DNA from: Alicyclobacillus sendaiensis NBRC 100866
GTDB taxonomy: Bacteria > Bacillota > Bacilli > Alicyclobacillales > Alicyclobacillaceae
Assembly (NCBI RefSeq): GCF_001552675.1
Contig: NZ_BCRQ01000002.1
Span: forward strand, 30,889-94,888
Direction of reading: 5' to 3'
DNA: 64,000 bases
Part shown: piece by piece, positions 26,300-34,587 of the stretch
Layout: every line of letters begins with the position of its first letter
Numbering within the stretch: the first letter of the stretch is position 1
Notes under the pieces: model-generated
The model's database searches: none
What the model was told of the DNA's origin: nothing
What the model saw: only the letters and a program-made list of their open reading frames with translations
Made by a program: the position numbers and the translations under genes

Positions 26300-26902
26300 A
26301 TGCGCCGGACGTGGGCGTGGATGTTGGTGAGCCTGGTCGCCGTGCTGGCGGTGGGGTGCGGGGCCATCGGGCATTCGGCGGGGAGTGGACAAGTGGCCAA
26401 AGGCAGCGGGCGGGATCGCGCGCATCCGCTGGTGTTTCAGAATCTCACGGGCGCGATGAACCAGGGACAAGATCCGCGCTGGGATCCCCGGCCTGCTTCC
26501 TCAGGGTTGTACGGCGCGGTGACGGTCTGGACGGCGAGCGGCCGGCAGGAGGTGCTGACGGCGGATCGCCAACCGCTGCTCTTCGCGGCGTACTGGTGTC
26601 CGCATTGCCAGCGCACGCTGCAGTTGCTGACGTCCATCCGCCATCGCCTGAGGCGGATGCCCGTGATTGTCAACGTGGGATATCCGGCCGGGACCTCGCT
26701 CCAGACCGCGGTGCGCATTGCCCGCGAGGAGGACGCGGCGCTGCACCTGGCGCCGTTTGAAGAGGTATTTATCCTCACGCCGTCTGCGGGAGATCGGTAC
26801 GCGCCCCTTGGGTATCCCACGCTGGTCTTCCGTCAGGGGAACGCGCTGTGGTCGCTTTACGGCGAGCACCGGGCCGAGATCTGGATCCGGGCTCTGTCCT
26901 AA
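26300..26902 (+). CDS. Thioredoxin-fold lipoprotein
   Basis: 200 residues. The N-terminal signal peptide ends in LAVGC (lipobox; Cys about residue 20), so the protein is anchored outside the membrane. The mature part contains a thioredoxin-like active site YWCPHCQ (Cys100 and Cys103) and the cis-Pro region GYPTLVF. It could act in disulfide exchange or as a redox chaperone in the cell envelope or forespore space. Only a short Cys-x-x-Cys domain without ResA-type insertions is seen. GGAGGTGG precedes the ATG by 7 bp. Confidence 0.75.
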   Translation: MRRTWAWMLVSLVAVLAVGCGAIGHSAGSGQVAKGSGRDRAHPLVFQNLTGAMNQGQDPRWDPRPASSGLYGAVTVWTASGRQEVLTADRQPLLFAAYWCPHCQRTLQLLTSIRHRLRRMPVIVNVGYPAGTSLQTAVRIAREEDAALHLAPFEEVFILTPSAGDRYAPLGYPTLVFRQGNALWSLYGEHRAEIWIRALS

Positions 26903-26969
26903 AGGTGCTAAAACGCGTACAATCACAGCATAACCACCACCGACGGGGTGGGGCAGGTCGGATCGCAGG

Positions 26970-27986
26970 GTGACGATGCAGATGGACGCGGGTTCGCTCA
27001 GTGCGCTCTTTCAACATACTCGGGCTTGGGGACGCGCGCAGCGCGGGTTAGAGCTGTTTCAGTTGGCCGGCGACGCGATGAGCCAGTTGGCGGCCGTCGA
27101 CGGGGGATTCTTCATTTATCGAAAGCGGGGTGTCGAGACGGGGGGCGAACCTCAGCCGCCGGCCATTTACCACCGGTTTGGCGTGTTCGCCGATGGACCC
27201 ATCTCGCCCAGCTTGGAAGCTCTCATGTGCGCGGATCTCGCCCTCGGCGTGCCGACGGGACGCTGGCTGCTGGTGGAGGACGTCGCGCACGAAGAACTTC
27301 GCTCGTGGCTGACCTCCTTGTCCGTGCTGGAGTTTGGCGTATGGCCGCTCTATTCGCGGGAGGAAGTGCGCGGCGCCATGATTGCGGCCCGCACGGCGCC
27401 TGTGGTCCACATCACCTGGGAGACGAGCCATGCGCTCATGGAGGCATGCGCGGCGCAGGTCTCGCTGGCGCTGGACATGATCATGGCGGTGCGGATCGCC
27501 GAACACGCGAGCCAGCGGGACCTGCTGACGGGCGCTTGGAATCGGCTCGGCATCGAGCGGCGATGGCCGCGCGTGCTCGAGGCCGCTCGCGCCGACTGCG
27601 CGCGTCACGCGATTGTCGGCATCGTGGACATCGACCATTTCAAGCGCATCAACGACACGTACGGCCATCCGACGGGGGACCGCGTGCTGCGCCTCGTCGC
27701 GCAGGCCCTTCAAGACCAGGCCGGGCCCGATGAACTGGTGGGCCGCATGGGCGGCGACGAATTCGTCGTGATTGCGTGGTCCGAGTCGCCCGATTGGCGG
27801 CCCAGAATGCTCTCCCTACAGCGCGCCATTCGAGAACGTTCGCGTGGCACGTGCGGGGTGTCCGTTGGGGGGAGCGTGTTCGGCTTGGACGGCAACAGCT
27901 TCGAAGATTGTTACTCCGCCGCGGACGCTCGCCTCTACGAAAACAAGCGCTGGAGAAAAGAACACGGAGAAAGCCCCGTTTCGTGA
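26970..27986 (+). CDS. GGDEF-domain protein, probable diguanylate cyclase
   Basis: 338 residues. The N-terminal ~175 residues look like a GAF-type sensory fold (no membrane helix). The C-terminal GGDEF domain runs from DLLTGAWNR to YENKRW, with the metal Asp in DIDHFKRIND and an intact MGGDEFVV active site (about 259-265), so c-di-GMP synthesis is plausible. The RxxD inhibitory site expected five residues before GGDEF is absent (GPDE in its place). Start may be GTG 26970 or ATG 26976; neither has a strong ribosome binding site. A TACAAT at 26918-26923 may be its -10. Confidence 0.85.
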   Translation: MTMQMDAGSLSALFQHTRAWGRAQRGLELFQLAGDAMSQLAAVDGGFFIYRKRGVETGGEPQPPAIYHRFGVFADGPISPSLEALMCADLALGVPTGRWLLVEDVAHEELRSWLTSLSVLEFGVWPLYSREEVRGAMIAARTAPVVHITWETSHALMEACAAQVSLALDMIMAVRIAEHASQRDLLTGAWNRLGIERRWPRVLEAARADCARHAIVGIVDIDHFKRINDTYGHPTGDRVLRLVAQALQDQAGPDELVGRMGGDEFVVIAWSESPDWRPRMLSLQRAIRERSRGTCGVSVGGSVFGLDGNSFEDCYSAADARLYENKRWRKEHGESPVS

Positions 27987-28090
27987 GTCTCCATCAATTC
28001 ATGTCTCTCTGTTTTTGAAAAGCGGAATGACGGCCATCCGCGCCGCATACAACTGAACAGAGGTTTGGGCCCCACTGGGAGGATCGGCGC

Positions 28091-28432
28091 ATGTTCTCGC
28101 TTCGTCGCCGCAAAAGGGAAACGGAGATCCTCGAACAGTTGGCGCGCGTGCTGTCGCTTTTGGAGGAGCGGCTCGAAGCGCCGGCGGATCGCCGGATCGA
28201 CATTCGCGTTGAGCGCGTGCAGGTGGACCAGGTTGATCTTCAGGAACTCGTCTTTCGGCTGGACCGGCTGGACGTCAACGAATTGAGTGGCACGCTCACC
28301 TTGGGCAATCACATCCGCATGGACACGAGCCGAGATCCCGAGCCAGCGGCCGAAACGTCTGAACTCGAAGCGACGACAAGGGGGTACCGCATATCGTGGA
28401 TCGAGGAACGACAGGCGCCGAATGTTCCGTGA
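28091..28432 (+). CDS. GerPC-like spore germination/coat protein
   Basis: 113 residues: a short basic N-terminus, an N-terminal helix likely to form a coiled coil (ILEQLARVLSLLEERLE), then a beta-rich stretch (IDIRVERV to LSGTLTLGN) that resembles the repeated LEGTLNIG pattern of GerPC. GerPC belongs to the GerP group that makes the spore coat permeable to germinants. The match is to a pattern I recall and not a confirmed alignment. GGGAGGAT precedes the ATG. It opens a cluster with three other spore-like genes; a weak sigma-K-like CATA element is seen near 28046. Confidence 0.5.
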   Translation: MFSLRRRKRETEILEQLARVLSLLEERLEAPADRRIDIRVERVQVDQVDLQELVFRLDRLDVNELSGTLTLGNHIRMDTSRDPEPAAETSELEATTRGYRISWIEERQAPNVP

Positions 28433-28701
28433 CGCCCGATCTCCATCCCCTGGTGCGCATCCTTTCGCCCACGTTTGTCATTGGCCAGATCACAGTTCAT
28501 CAAGTGGCAGGTGCCTCCGTGATGAGTCTCGGGAATACGTGGGCGTCCGACTTTCGCCACCAAGCGCACGTGCAGCAGGGGTTCGGAAATGTGTACGGCA
28601 GTCGTTCCATCGTCGCCAACAATCAGTGGTCACCATCTGCTGGAACCCCCGCGCGCGAGGACAGACCTACGCCGTGGCCCAAACGCTGGTTGCGCGCCTG
28701 A
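28396..28701 (+). CDS. GerPB-like small protein
   Basis: 101 residues starting with GTG inside the end of the preceding gene (37 bp overlap). The central part (FVIGQITVHQVAGASVMSLG) has the alternating hydrophobic pattern and conserved SxxxxG of GerPB/GerPF-type germination proteins (compare INYLRLxxISNSSxLQIG). The C-terminal third is polar and proline-rich without recognisable motif. A second possible start is GTG 28429. The real start and family are both uncertain; the assignment leans on the neighbouring GerP-like and GerT-like genes. Confidence 0.45.
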   Translation: MDRGTTGAECSVTPDLHPLVRILSPTFVIGQITVHQVAGASVMSLGNTWASDFRHQAHVQQGFGNVYGSRSIVANNQWSPSAGTPAREDRPTPWPKRWLRA

Positions 28702-28732
28702 CGCCCGGGCGTTCCGCGTTGGAGGCTGAATC

Positions 28733-29233
28733 ATGAACCAAAAGTCGAATCATCCGTTCGAGTTTCTCAATCAACTGCAGGAACTCGGCGACGTGCGAAA
28801 GTGGCTCGGCCCCGACTTTCTGAAAAACATGCCCATGCCAAACTTTCAAGGCATCCCGTTCTTTCAGGACGAATCATCCGCGGCGCCCTTTCCGCCCATC
28901 GACTTGTACAACCGGAGCAGTGAACTCGTGGCCGTGATCGCCCTCCCGGGGCTCAAATCCCAGGGGGACGTCGCACTGACGGTGCGACCTCGTCTGTTGC
29001 GCGTGCGAGGGCAACTCTCGTCGTATTTCGCCGGCGCGCACGATCACGTCTTCTCGTCCGAGCTGTTCCGCGGCGCGTTCGACCGGGAGATCGATCTGCC
29101 GGAGCGCGTGAATCCGGATGGCGTGAAGGCCGTCTACCGCAGCGGGCTGCTCATCGTGTACATGGCCAAGGATCTGACGCGCGAGACGCCCGGCAACACC
29201 GTCGCCATCGAGTTTTCACCCGAAGAGGGCTGA
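28733..29233 (+). CDS. Hsp20-fold spore protein (GerT-like)
   Basis: 166 residues: an N-terminal ~45-residue tail (MNQKSNHPFEFLNQLQ, then PMPNFQGIPFF) followed by an alpha-crystallin/Hsp20-like beta-sandwich (PPIDLYNRSSELVAVIALPGL to YRSGLLIVYMAK). The A-x-x-x-n-G-v-L motif of Hsp20 proteins is represented by YRSGLLIVYM. GerT of Bacillus cereus is an Hsp20-type spore protein needed for normal germination and has a similar size. TTGGAGG lies upstream of the ATG. Acts presumably in the spore coat; chaperone activity unproven. Confidence 0.65.
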   Translation: MNQKSNHPFEFLNQLQELGDVRKWLGPDFLKNMPMPNFQGIPFFQDESSAAPFPPIDLYNRSSELVAVIALPGLKSQGDVALTVRPRLLRVRGQLSSYFAGAHDHVFSSELFRGAFDREIDLPERVNPDGVKAVYRSGLLIVYMAKDLTRETPGNTVAIEFSPEEG

Positions 29234-29246
29234 AGGGGGGAGGCTA

Positions 29247-29738
29247 TTGCGCGCATGGCCGATGCACCTTCACGTCGGCTCCATCGAGCGCTCGTCCGCA
29301 CTCCTCGTCGGGGGTGTCAACGTGGTCTACGGGCTCAGTTCGCACGAGAAGTCGAACGTCGGCTTCGGCGAAGTGGGTTCGCAATCGTGGATCGCTGAGA
29401 ACCGCGTGCTGCTGTACGATCCCGACGGGGTTGACATGCCCGTCGACGATCGCGACATGCACGTCCTGCAAACGCGCCAGCAGGCGCCCATCGACACGCG
29501 CATCGCGTTTCAGGGGCTTGGTGTGAACTCGATGCAGCAGAATGCGGGCGTGTTTGTGGGAGATGCGCAGATCACCGGGTGGGACCAACACCAGAAGTCG
29601 AACAAGGCTTCAGGCGACATCGGCGGCGATCACAACGTCGAGATCGCGGGGCTGCACGTCAACTACGACGCGGACGGGATGGACGGCGTCTTTCTCGACA
29701 GCGATCACAAAGCGGGCACCTTCGTGCGCCAGGGATAG
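29247..29738 (+). CDS. Spore germination GerPA/GerPF-like protein with internal duplication
   Basis: 163 residues built of two similar ~80-residue units. Unit 1 (about 8-72) has VGSIERSSALLVGGVN, SHEKSNVGFGEVGS and YDPDGVDMPVDD; unit 2 (about 90-158) has VNSMQQNAGVFVGDAQ, QHQKSNKASGDIGG and YDADGMDGVFLDSD. Each unit carries a GFxVGD-like turn and a DPDGxD end, both typical of the GerPA/GerPF family, whose members are usually single units of about 70-90 residues. Start is TTG 29247 behind GGGGGGAGG. Its last codons lie within a long hairpin shared with the convergent etfA end. Confidence 0.55.
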   Translation: MRAWPMHLHVGSIERSSALLVGGVNVVYGLSSHEKSNVGFGEVGSQSWIAENRVLLYDPDGVDMPVDDRDMHVLQTRQQAPIDTRIAFQGLGVNSMQQNAGVFVGDAQITGWDQHQKSNKASGDIGGDHNVEIAGLHVNYDADGMDGVFLDSDHKAGTFVRQG

Positions 29739-29757
29739 CGCAGCGAGGTGCCCGCTT
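29710..29757. terminator. Bidirectional terminator between germination cluster and etf genes
   Basis: AAGCGGGCACC (29710-29720) pairs perfectly with GGTGCCCGCTT (29747-29757), with a nested inner stem (TGCGC 29725, GCGCA 29738). It overlaps the last codons of the upstream gene. T-rich tail is weak on the plus strand. Confidence 0.6.
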
Positions 29758-29771
29758 CGTTCACGCGCACC

Positions 29772-30755
29772 TTAGGCGCGCGCCGCCGCCATCTTTTCCT
29801 TCAGCTTTTCCGTCAACTTCGGCACGATCTCGAACAGATCGCCCACGACGCCGTAATCCGCGATTTCGAAAATGGGCGCCTCCGCGTCCTTGTTGATGGC
29901 GATGATGAGCTTGGACTGGCTCATCCCAGCGAGATGTTGAATCGCACCGCTGATGCCGCACGCAATGTAGACGTCCGGCGTCACGACCTTGCCTGTCTGA
30001 CCGATCTGCAGGCTGTAGTCGCAATAGCCCGCGTCACAGGCCGCGCGGGAAGCGCCCACTGCGGCGTCCAAGACTTCCGCGAGCTCGTAGAGCGGCTTGA
30101 AGCCCTCGGCGCTCTTGACACCGCGGCCTCCAGAAACCACCACGCGCGCCTCGGTGAGATCCCGGCCCGTGCTCGTCTTCTTTTGCACGTCTACCACGCG
30201 AGTCTTGACGTCCGCCGGTTCAGTGAACGCGCGCACGTCGACTTCCGCGGATCCGCCCTGTTCGCTGTCCGCAGGAAGGTTGTTCGGGCGGACGGTCACC
30301 ACGTACGGCGTCGACAACACCCGCTTTGTCTCGAACGCCTTGCCCGCGTAGATCGGGCGTTTGAACAAGACATCGCCGCCCTGCGCCTCGAGGCTCACCA
30401 CATCAGACACCTGCGGCGCATCGAGTGCCGCGGAGAACTTCGGCGCCAGGTCGCGGCCGCTCGCCGTGTGCCCGAGCACTACGACGTCTGGCTGCACCTC
30501 GTCGAGGACGGGGCGCAACGCCGCGTAGTAGTGTTCCGAATCGTAGTTGGCCAAGGACTCGCCTTCAATGGCCACCACCTTGTCCTGGGGGTGTTGCGCG
30601 AGTTCGGCGGCAGCGTCCTTGACCTGGCTGCCGATCACGACCGACACAATCGATCCGCCATCCGCAATGATGCGCGCGGCGCCGAGCGCCTCAAGAGCGA
30701 CCTGACGAAGCTTTCCGTCTCGTTGTTCCGCAATGACCAAGACCTTCTTCGGCAT
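29772..30755 (-). CDS. etfA: Electron transfer flavoprotein, alpha subunit
   Basis: 327-residue ETF alpha subunit that carries FAD and passes electrons from acyl-CoA dehydrogenases to the respiratory chain. The N-terminal alpha/beta domain begins VLVIAEQRDGKL; the C-terminal FAD domain has SGGRGVKSAEGF, GASRAACDAGY, QIGQTGKVVTPDVYIACGISGAIQHLAGM. Start ATG 30755 is set by AGGAGG 9 bp upstream; a TTG three codons earlier is less likely. It is the last gene of the fadR-etfB-etfA operon, as in the Bacillus beta-oxidation operon. Confidence 0.95.
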   Translation of the reverse strand: MPKKVLVIAEQRDGKLRQVALEALGAARIIADGGSIVSVVIGSQVKDAAAELAQHPQDKVVAIEGESLANYDSEHYYAALRPVLDEVQPDVVVLGHTASGRDLAPKFSAALDAPQVSDVVSLEAQGGDVLFKRPIYAGKAFETKRVLSTPYVVTVRPNNLPADSEQGGSAEVDVRAFTEPADVKTRVVDVQKKTSTGRDLTEARVVVSGGRGVKSAEGFKPLYELAEVLDAAVGASRAACDAGYCDYSLQIGQTGKVVTPDVYIACGISGAIQHLAGMSQSKLIIAINKDAEAPIFEIADYGVVGDLFEIVPKLTEKLKEKMAAARA

Positions 30756-30794
30756 ACATTCCAACCTCCTGTCGATGTTTCATTCATCGTCGCG

Positions 30795-31553
30795 TCAGCG
30801 AAGCGCTTTGACGAGGATCTCCGCCAACTGCTCGGCCTGTTCGTCCGGGGTGCCTGTGATCTTCTGACCAGCTTGGCGCTTCGGCGGCAGCGTCACCTCG
30901 ACGCGCTCCACCTTCGCGGCCACGTCGTCGTTCGACAGGCCGAGGTCCGACAGCGTGAGCGTGGTAAGCGGTTTCTTCTTGGCCTTCATAATGTTGGGAA
31001 GTGACGGGTAGCGCGGCTCGTTCAATCCCTGTTGAGCGGTGAACAAGGCCGGAAGCGTCGCCGTCACCGTCTGAACATCCCCGTCGATCTCGCGAACGCC
31101 GGTCGCCTGATTGCCCTCGATGGTCAGCTTTGTGACCGCGGCGATGTGGGGGAGACCCAGCTCATGCGCCACGCGGATGGCCACCTGTCCAGCGCCGTTG
31201 TCGACGGAGAAGTTCCCTGCGAGGAGCACGTCGAACGACTTGTCCTTCAGGTAGGCCACAATGGCCTTGGCAATCGCGCGCTCGTCCGACAGATCCGGCG
31301 CTTCGATGAGCACGGCTTCATCCGCCCCCATGGCCAATGCCGTCCGCAGGGCCTGGGTCGTGTTCTCATTGCCCACGCTGACGACCGTCACGGTCGCGCC
31401 CTGGTTTTCCTTCAATTGGATGGCCTCTTCGACAGCGTACTCGTCATATGGGTTGATGATCCACTTGACGCCGTCCTCCGCAATCTTGCCATCCACGAGG
31501 CGGATGCGTTCCTCCGTGTCAAACGTCTGCTTCATGAGGACCACGACATGCAT
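30795..31553 (-). CDS. etfB: Electron transfer flavoprotein, beta subunit
   Basis: 252-residue ETF beta subunit. Typical blocks: VVVLMKQTFDTEERIRL, WIINPYDEYAVEEAIQLKE, VVSVGNENTTQALRTALAMGADEAVLI, and the recognition loop near AKKKPL that docks acyl-CoA dehydrogenase. It pairs with EtfA to accept electrons from FadE. Start ATG 31553 follows AGGAGGGT by 8 bp. The gene lies 51 bp downstream of fadR and 39 bp upstream of etfA, so the three are one transcript. Confidence 0.95.
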   Translation of the reverse strand: MHVVVLMKQTFDTEERIRLVDGKIAEDGVKWIINPYDEYAVEEAIQLKENQGATVTVVSVGNENTTQALRTALAMGADEAVLIEAPDLSDERAIAKAIVAYLKDKSFDVLLAGNFSVDNGAGQVAIRVAHELGLPHIAAVTKLTIEGNQATGVREIDGDVQTVTATLPALFTAQQGLNEPRYPSLPNIMKAKKKPLTTLTLSDLGLSNDDVAAKVERVEVTLPPKRQAGQKITGTPDEQAEQLAEILVKALR

Positions 31554-31604
31554 GATGCAAACCCTCCTATACACCAGATAGGTGAAATGATTGGGCCAGC
31601 GCCA

Positions 31605-32201
31605 TCAGGCGCGAAGGCCGCGGAGAAAGAAGTCGACGGTTTTGTCGACTTGGGCCGAGAGGGAATACCGCCTGCCCGAAATCAGCCAGGAGGAAACCAC
31701 CTCGTCCATCGCGCCAAAGATCAACAACCGCGTGAGCTTCACGTCCAAGTCGCGGCGGAAGATGCCTTGTTCGATTCCCCGGACCAGCACATCCTCGATC
31801 AACTGAATATAAGGTTTCAACGCCTTGCTGATCTCGCTGTGCAACTCCCGCGAACTCTGGCGGAGCTCGAGCTGCGTGACCTTGGCGAGGTGAACATCCT
31901 TCTCAAGCTCGGTGAAATGAAGCTCGCAGATCTTGCGGATGGCTTCGTCCGCCCGATCATCCTCGTGCACGTGTTCGTGGAACTTGCGCACGAGACTGCC
32001 GAGCTTCTCCCGAAACAAGGAGATCAAGATGTCCTCCTTGTTTTTAAAGTACAGATAAATGGTCCCGTCCGCTACGCCCGCCTCGCGGGCGATCTTGGAC
32101 ACCTGCGAATTGAAGAAACCGTGTTCCGCAAACACTTTCAACGCCGCTTGGAGGATTGCCTCGTACTTTTCTCTCCTTTTCTCCGCCAATCCACTTGTCA
32201 T
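31605..32201 (-). CDS. fadR: TetR-family fatty acid degradation regulator FadR
   Basis: 198-residue TetR-family repressor: N-terminal helix-turn-helix (ILQAALKVFAEHGFFNSQVSKIAREAGVADGTIYLYFKNKEDIL) and a ligand-binding C-terminal domain like Bacillus FadR (YsiA). It should repress the beta-oxidation genes and release DNA when long-chain acyl-CoA binds. Supported by a perfect FadR operator 34-55 bp upstream and by the surrounding fad and etf genes. It leads the etfB-etfA operon, divergent from fadF. Confidence 0.92.
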   Translation of the reverse strand: MTSGLAEKRREKYEAILQAALKVFAEHGFFNSQVSKIAREAGVADGTIYLYFKNKEDILISLFREKLGSLVRKFHEHVHEDDRADEAIRKICELHFTELEKDVHLAKVTQLELRQSSRELHSEISKALKPYIQLIEDVLVRGIEQGIFRRDLDVKLTRLLIFGAMDEVVSSWLISGRRYSLSAQVDKTVDFFLRGLRA

Positions 32202-32233
32202 GAATTCACCTCGGTGTTAATATCGAGTCAAGC

Positions 32234-32255
32234 AATGAATGAACGCTCATTCATT
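32234..32255. promoter_or_regulatory. FadR operator
   Basis: Perfect dyad with 9-bp arms AATGAATGA and TCATTCATT around ACGC. It contains TGAATGA-N4-TCATTCA, the Bacillus FadR box. Located between fadR and fadF, it can control both directions. Confidence 0.92.
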
Positions 32256-32299
32256 TTCGTACCCCCATAGTAAATGGCGTGGGCGAGAATGTCAACGAT

Positions 32300-32337
32300 G
32301 CAACCGCTTTTTTTACCGGTCGGTTGTAAGCGGTTGC
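32300..32337 (+). repeat. Inverted repeat in the fadF leader
   Basis: GCAACCGCTT (32300-32309) and AAGCGGTTGC (32328-32337), perfect 10-bp arms separated by 18 bp that contain ACCGGTCGGT. No T-run follows, so it is not an obvious terminator. Could be a second operator or a leader hairpin. Confidence 0.45.
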
Positions 32338-32418
32338 GGGTTCGCCTCATCGTGACGCCGGCATGTTGAGGCAGCGTGAGCGAACAAGACGAACGAAGCA
32401 GAAGGGAAGTGAGTCGAC

Positions 32419-34587
32419 GTGTTGCTGGCCGTCAATGATATCGCCTTCGCGGTCGCGGTCGCGTATGCGCTTTATCTCTTTGGCACCGTGGTCTATCGGC
32501 GATATCGGTATGTGATGTTGGGGAAGCCGGTGCCCTTCAACTGGCGCCCGGAATTTGGTGAGTTCATGGCTCAGGTCTTTGGACAGAAAAAGCTGTTCAA
32601 GGACAAGAAGAGCGGCGCGATGCACTTCGTCATGTTCTACGGCTTCATCGTTCTCCAGTTTGGCGCGCTCGACATCATCGTGAAAGGACTTACGCTGGGA
32701 CGGCACATTCCGTATCCGGCCTACGAGACGTTCTCGTTCACGCAGGAGTGGGTGGCCATCCTCGTCCTAGCCGCGACGGCGTACGCGGCCTATCGGCGCT
32801 ACGGCGAGCGCGTGAAGCGCCTCAAGCGGGGATGGAAGCCGAGCATCGTCCTCATTCTCATCTCGAGCTTGATGATCTGCGTGCTCATGGACCTGTCGTT
32901 TGAGCGGATCTGGCAACAGGAGCCGAGCGCGTGGTGGGCGCCCGTCTCGTCGCTCATCGCGTCCGGTCTGTGGGGTATCGGCCCGAAAGGCGGAGAAATC
33001 GGCTTCTACGTGTTTTGGTGGCTGCACCTTTTGGTGCTGTTGACGTTCCTGGTGTACGTGCCGCAGTCGAAGCACTTTCACCTCATGGTGGCGCCCATCA
33101 ACATCTGGTTGCACCGCAAGGGGGCGCCGGGGCGGCTTCGCCCTCTGAATCTGGAGGACGAGAACGCCGAATCCTTCGGCGTCGGGAAAGTCGAGGATTT
33201 TGAGCGGAAGCAGATGATTGACTTCTTTGCGTGCGTGGAATGCGGGCGCTGCACCAATTCGTGCCCGGCTTCCAACACCGGGAAGCCGCTCTCGCCGATG
33301 CACCTGATTGTCAAGATGCGCGATCACCTCATCGAGAAAGGGATGGCGCAAACGGGCTTGAAGGCCTTCGAACCGAGTTTCCTCTTGCCCAAGCGCGAGG
33401 GCATGGCGCACAAGATGGCGTCTGGTGGGGAAGACATCGCGTTTCCTGACGGCGCGGTCACGGACATCGAGCCCACCTTCCACTGGCAGCAAGAGGAGTG
33501 GCGGCTCACCGAGGCCGATCCGACCGAACTCTCGCTCATCGGCGATGTCATCACGGAAGAGGAGATCTGGGCGTGCACGACCTGTCGCAACTGCGAGGAT
33601 CAGTGTCCGGTCGGCAACGAGCATGTCGATAAGATCATCGACCTCCGCCGTTACCTGGTCTTGATGGAGGGCAGCATGCCCAAGGAAGCGCAGCGCGCGA
33701 TGCAGAACATCGAGCGCCAGGGCAATCCGTGGGGCTTGAGCCGAAAGGACCGGGCGCAGTGGATGGAGGGCCTGGACGTTCCCGTGCCGACGGTGCATGA
33801 AAATCCGGATTTCGAATATCTGTTCTTCGTCGGCTCGATGGGTTCGTACGATCGGCGGGCGCGCAAAGTCACGCATGCCGTGGTGCGACTGTTGCACGAG
33901 GCGGGCGTGAACTTCGCGGTGCTCGGCGACGAGGAGAATGGTTCGGGTGATACGCCGCGTCGCCTTGGCAATGAGATGCTGTTCCAACAGCTTGCCATGG
34001 AGAACATCGCGACGTTCCAACAATATGGGGTGCGCAAAATTGTGACCGCGTGCCCGCACACGTTCAACACGCTGAAAAACGAGTACCCGGATTTCGGGCT
34101 CGAAGGCGTGGAGGTGTATCACCACACGCAATTGCTCGCCCAGTTGGTTCGCGAAGGGAAGCTGCGCCCGACACATCCGCTCCACGAGCGGATCGTGTAT
34201 CACGACGCCTGCTACTTGGGCCGCTACAACGGCGTGTTTGACGCGCCCCGCGACATCCTCAAGGCCATTCCCGGCGTGGAACTCGTGGAGATGGAGCGGA
34301 ATCGCGAAAACGCCATGTGCTGCGGCGCAGGGGGTGGGCGGATGTGGATTGAGGAGACCCGCGGCAAGCGGATCAATCTCGCGCGCACGCAGCAGGCCCT
34401 CGCCACGAATCCGACCGTCATTGGCAGCGCGTGCCCGTACTGCCTGACCATGATGGAGGACGGGACCAAGCTGACCGAGACGGACGATCGCGTCAAGGCG
34501 CGTGACGTGGCCGAGTTGCTCGCCGCGTCGGTCTTCGGAGAAGACCTTCGCCAACCGACCGAAGATGAGGAGGTTCAAGCCGGATGA
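32419..34587 (+). CDS. fadF: FadF-type iron-sulfur oxidoreductase
   Basis: 722 residues. N-terminal membrane anchor with several helices (about 1-220), then two 4Fe-4S ferredoxin motifs (CVECGRCTNSC about 273, CTTCRNCEDQC about 385), then two heterodisulfide-reductase-type CCG domains (ACPHTFNTLKNEY, and AMCCGAGGGRMW). It probably links the ETF or FAD pool to the menaquinone chain during beta-oxidation, like B. subtilis FadF. GTG 32419 starts the gene; its stop overlaps fadN (ATGA). It heads the fadF-fadN-fadA-fadE-lcfA-thioesterase operon. Confidence 0.92.
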   Translation: MLLAVNDIAFAVAVAYALYLFGTVVYRRYRYVMLGKPVPFNWRPEFGEFMAQVFGQKKLFKDKKSGAMHFVMFYGFIVLQFGALDIIVKGLTLGRHIPYPAYETFSFTQEWVAILVLAATAYAAYRRYGERVKRLKRGWKPSIVLILISSLMICVLMDLSFERIWQQEPSAWWAPVSSLIASGLWGIGPKGGEIGFYVFWWLHLLVLLTFLVYVPQSKHFHLMVAPINIWLHRKGAPGRLRPLNLEDENAESFGVGKVEDFERKQMIDFFACVECGRCTNSCPASNTGKPLSPMHLIVKMRDHLIEKGMAQTGLKAFEPSFLLPKREGMAHKMASGGEDIAFPDGAVTDIEPTFHWQQEEWRLTEADPTELSLIGDVITEEEIWACTTCRNCEDQCPVGNEHVDKIIDLRRYLVLMEGSMPKEAQRAMQNIERQGNPWGLSRKDRAQWMEGLDVPVPTVHENPDFEYLFFVGSMGSYDRRARKVTHAVVRLLHEAGVNFAVLGDEENGSGDTPRRLGNEMLFQQLAMENIATFQQYGVRKIVTACPHTFNTLKNEYPDFGLEGVEVYHHTQLLAQLVREGKLRPTHPLHERIVYHDACYLGRYNGVFDAPRDILKAIPGVELVEMERNRENAMCCGAGGGRMWIEETRGKRINLARTQQALATNPTVIGSACPYCLTMMEDGTKLTETDDRVKARDVAELLAASVFGEDLRQPTEDEEVQAG

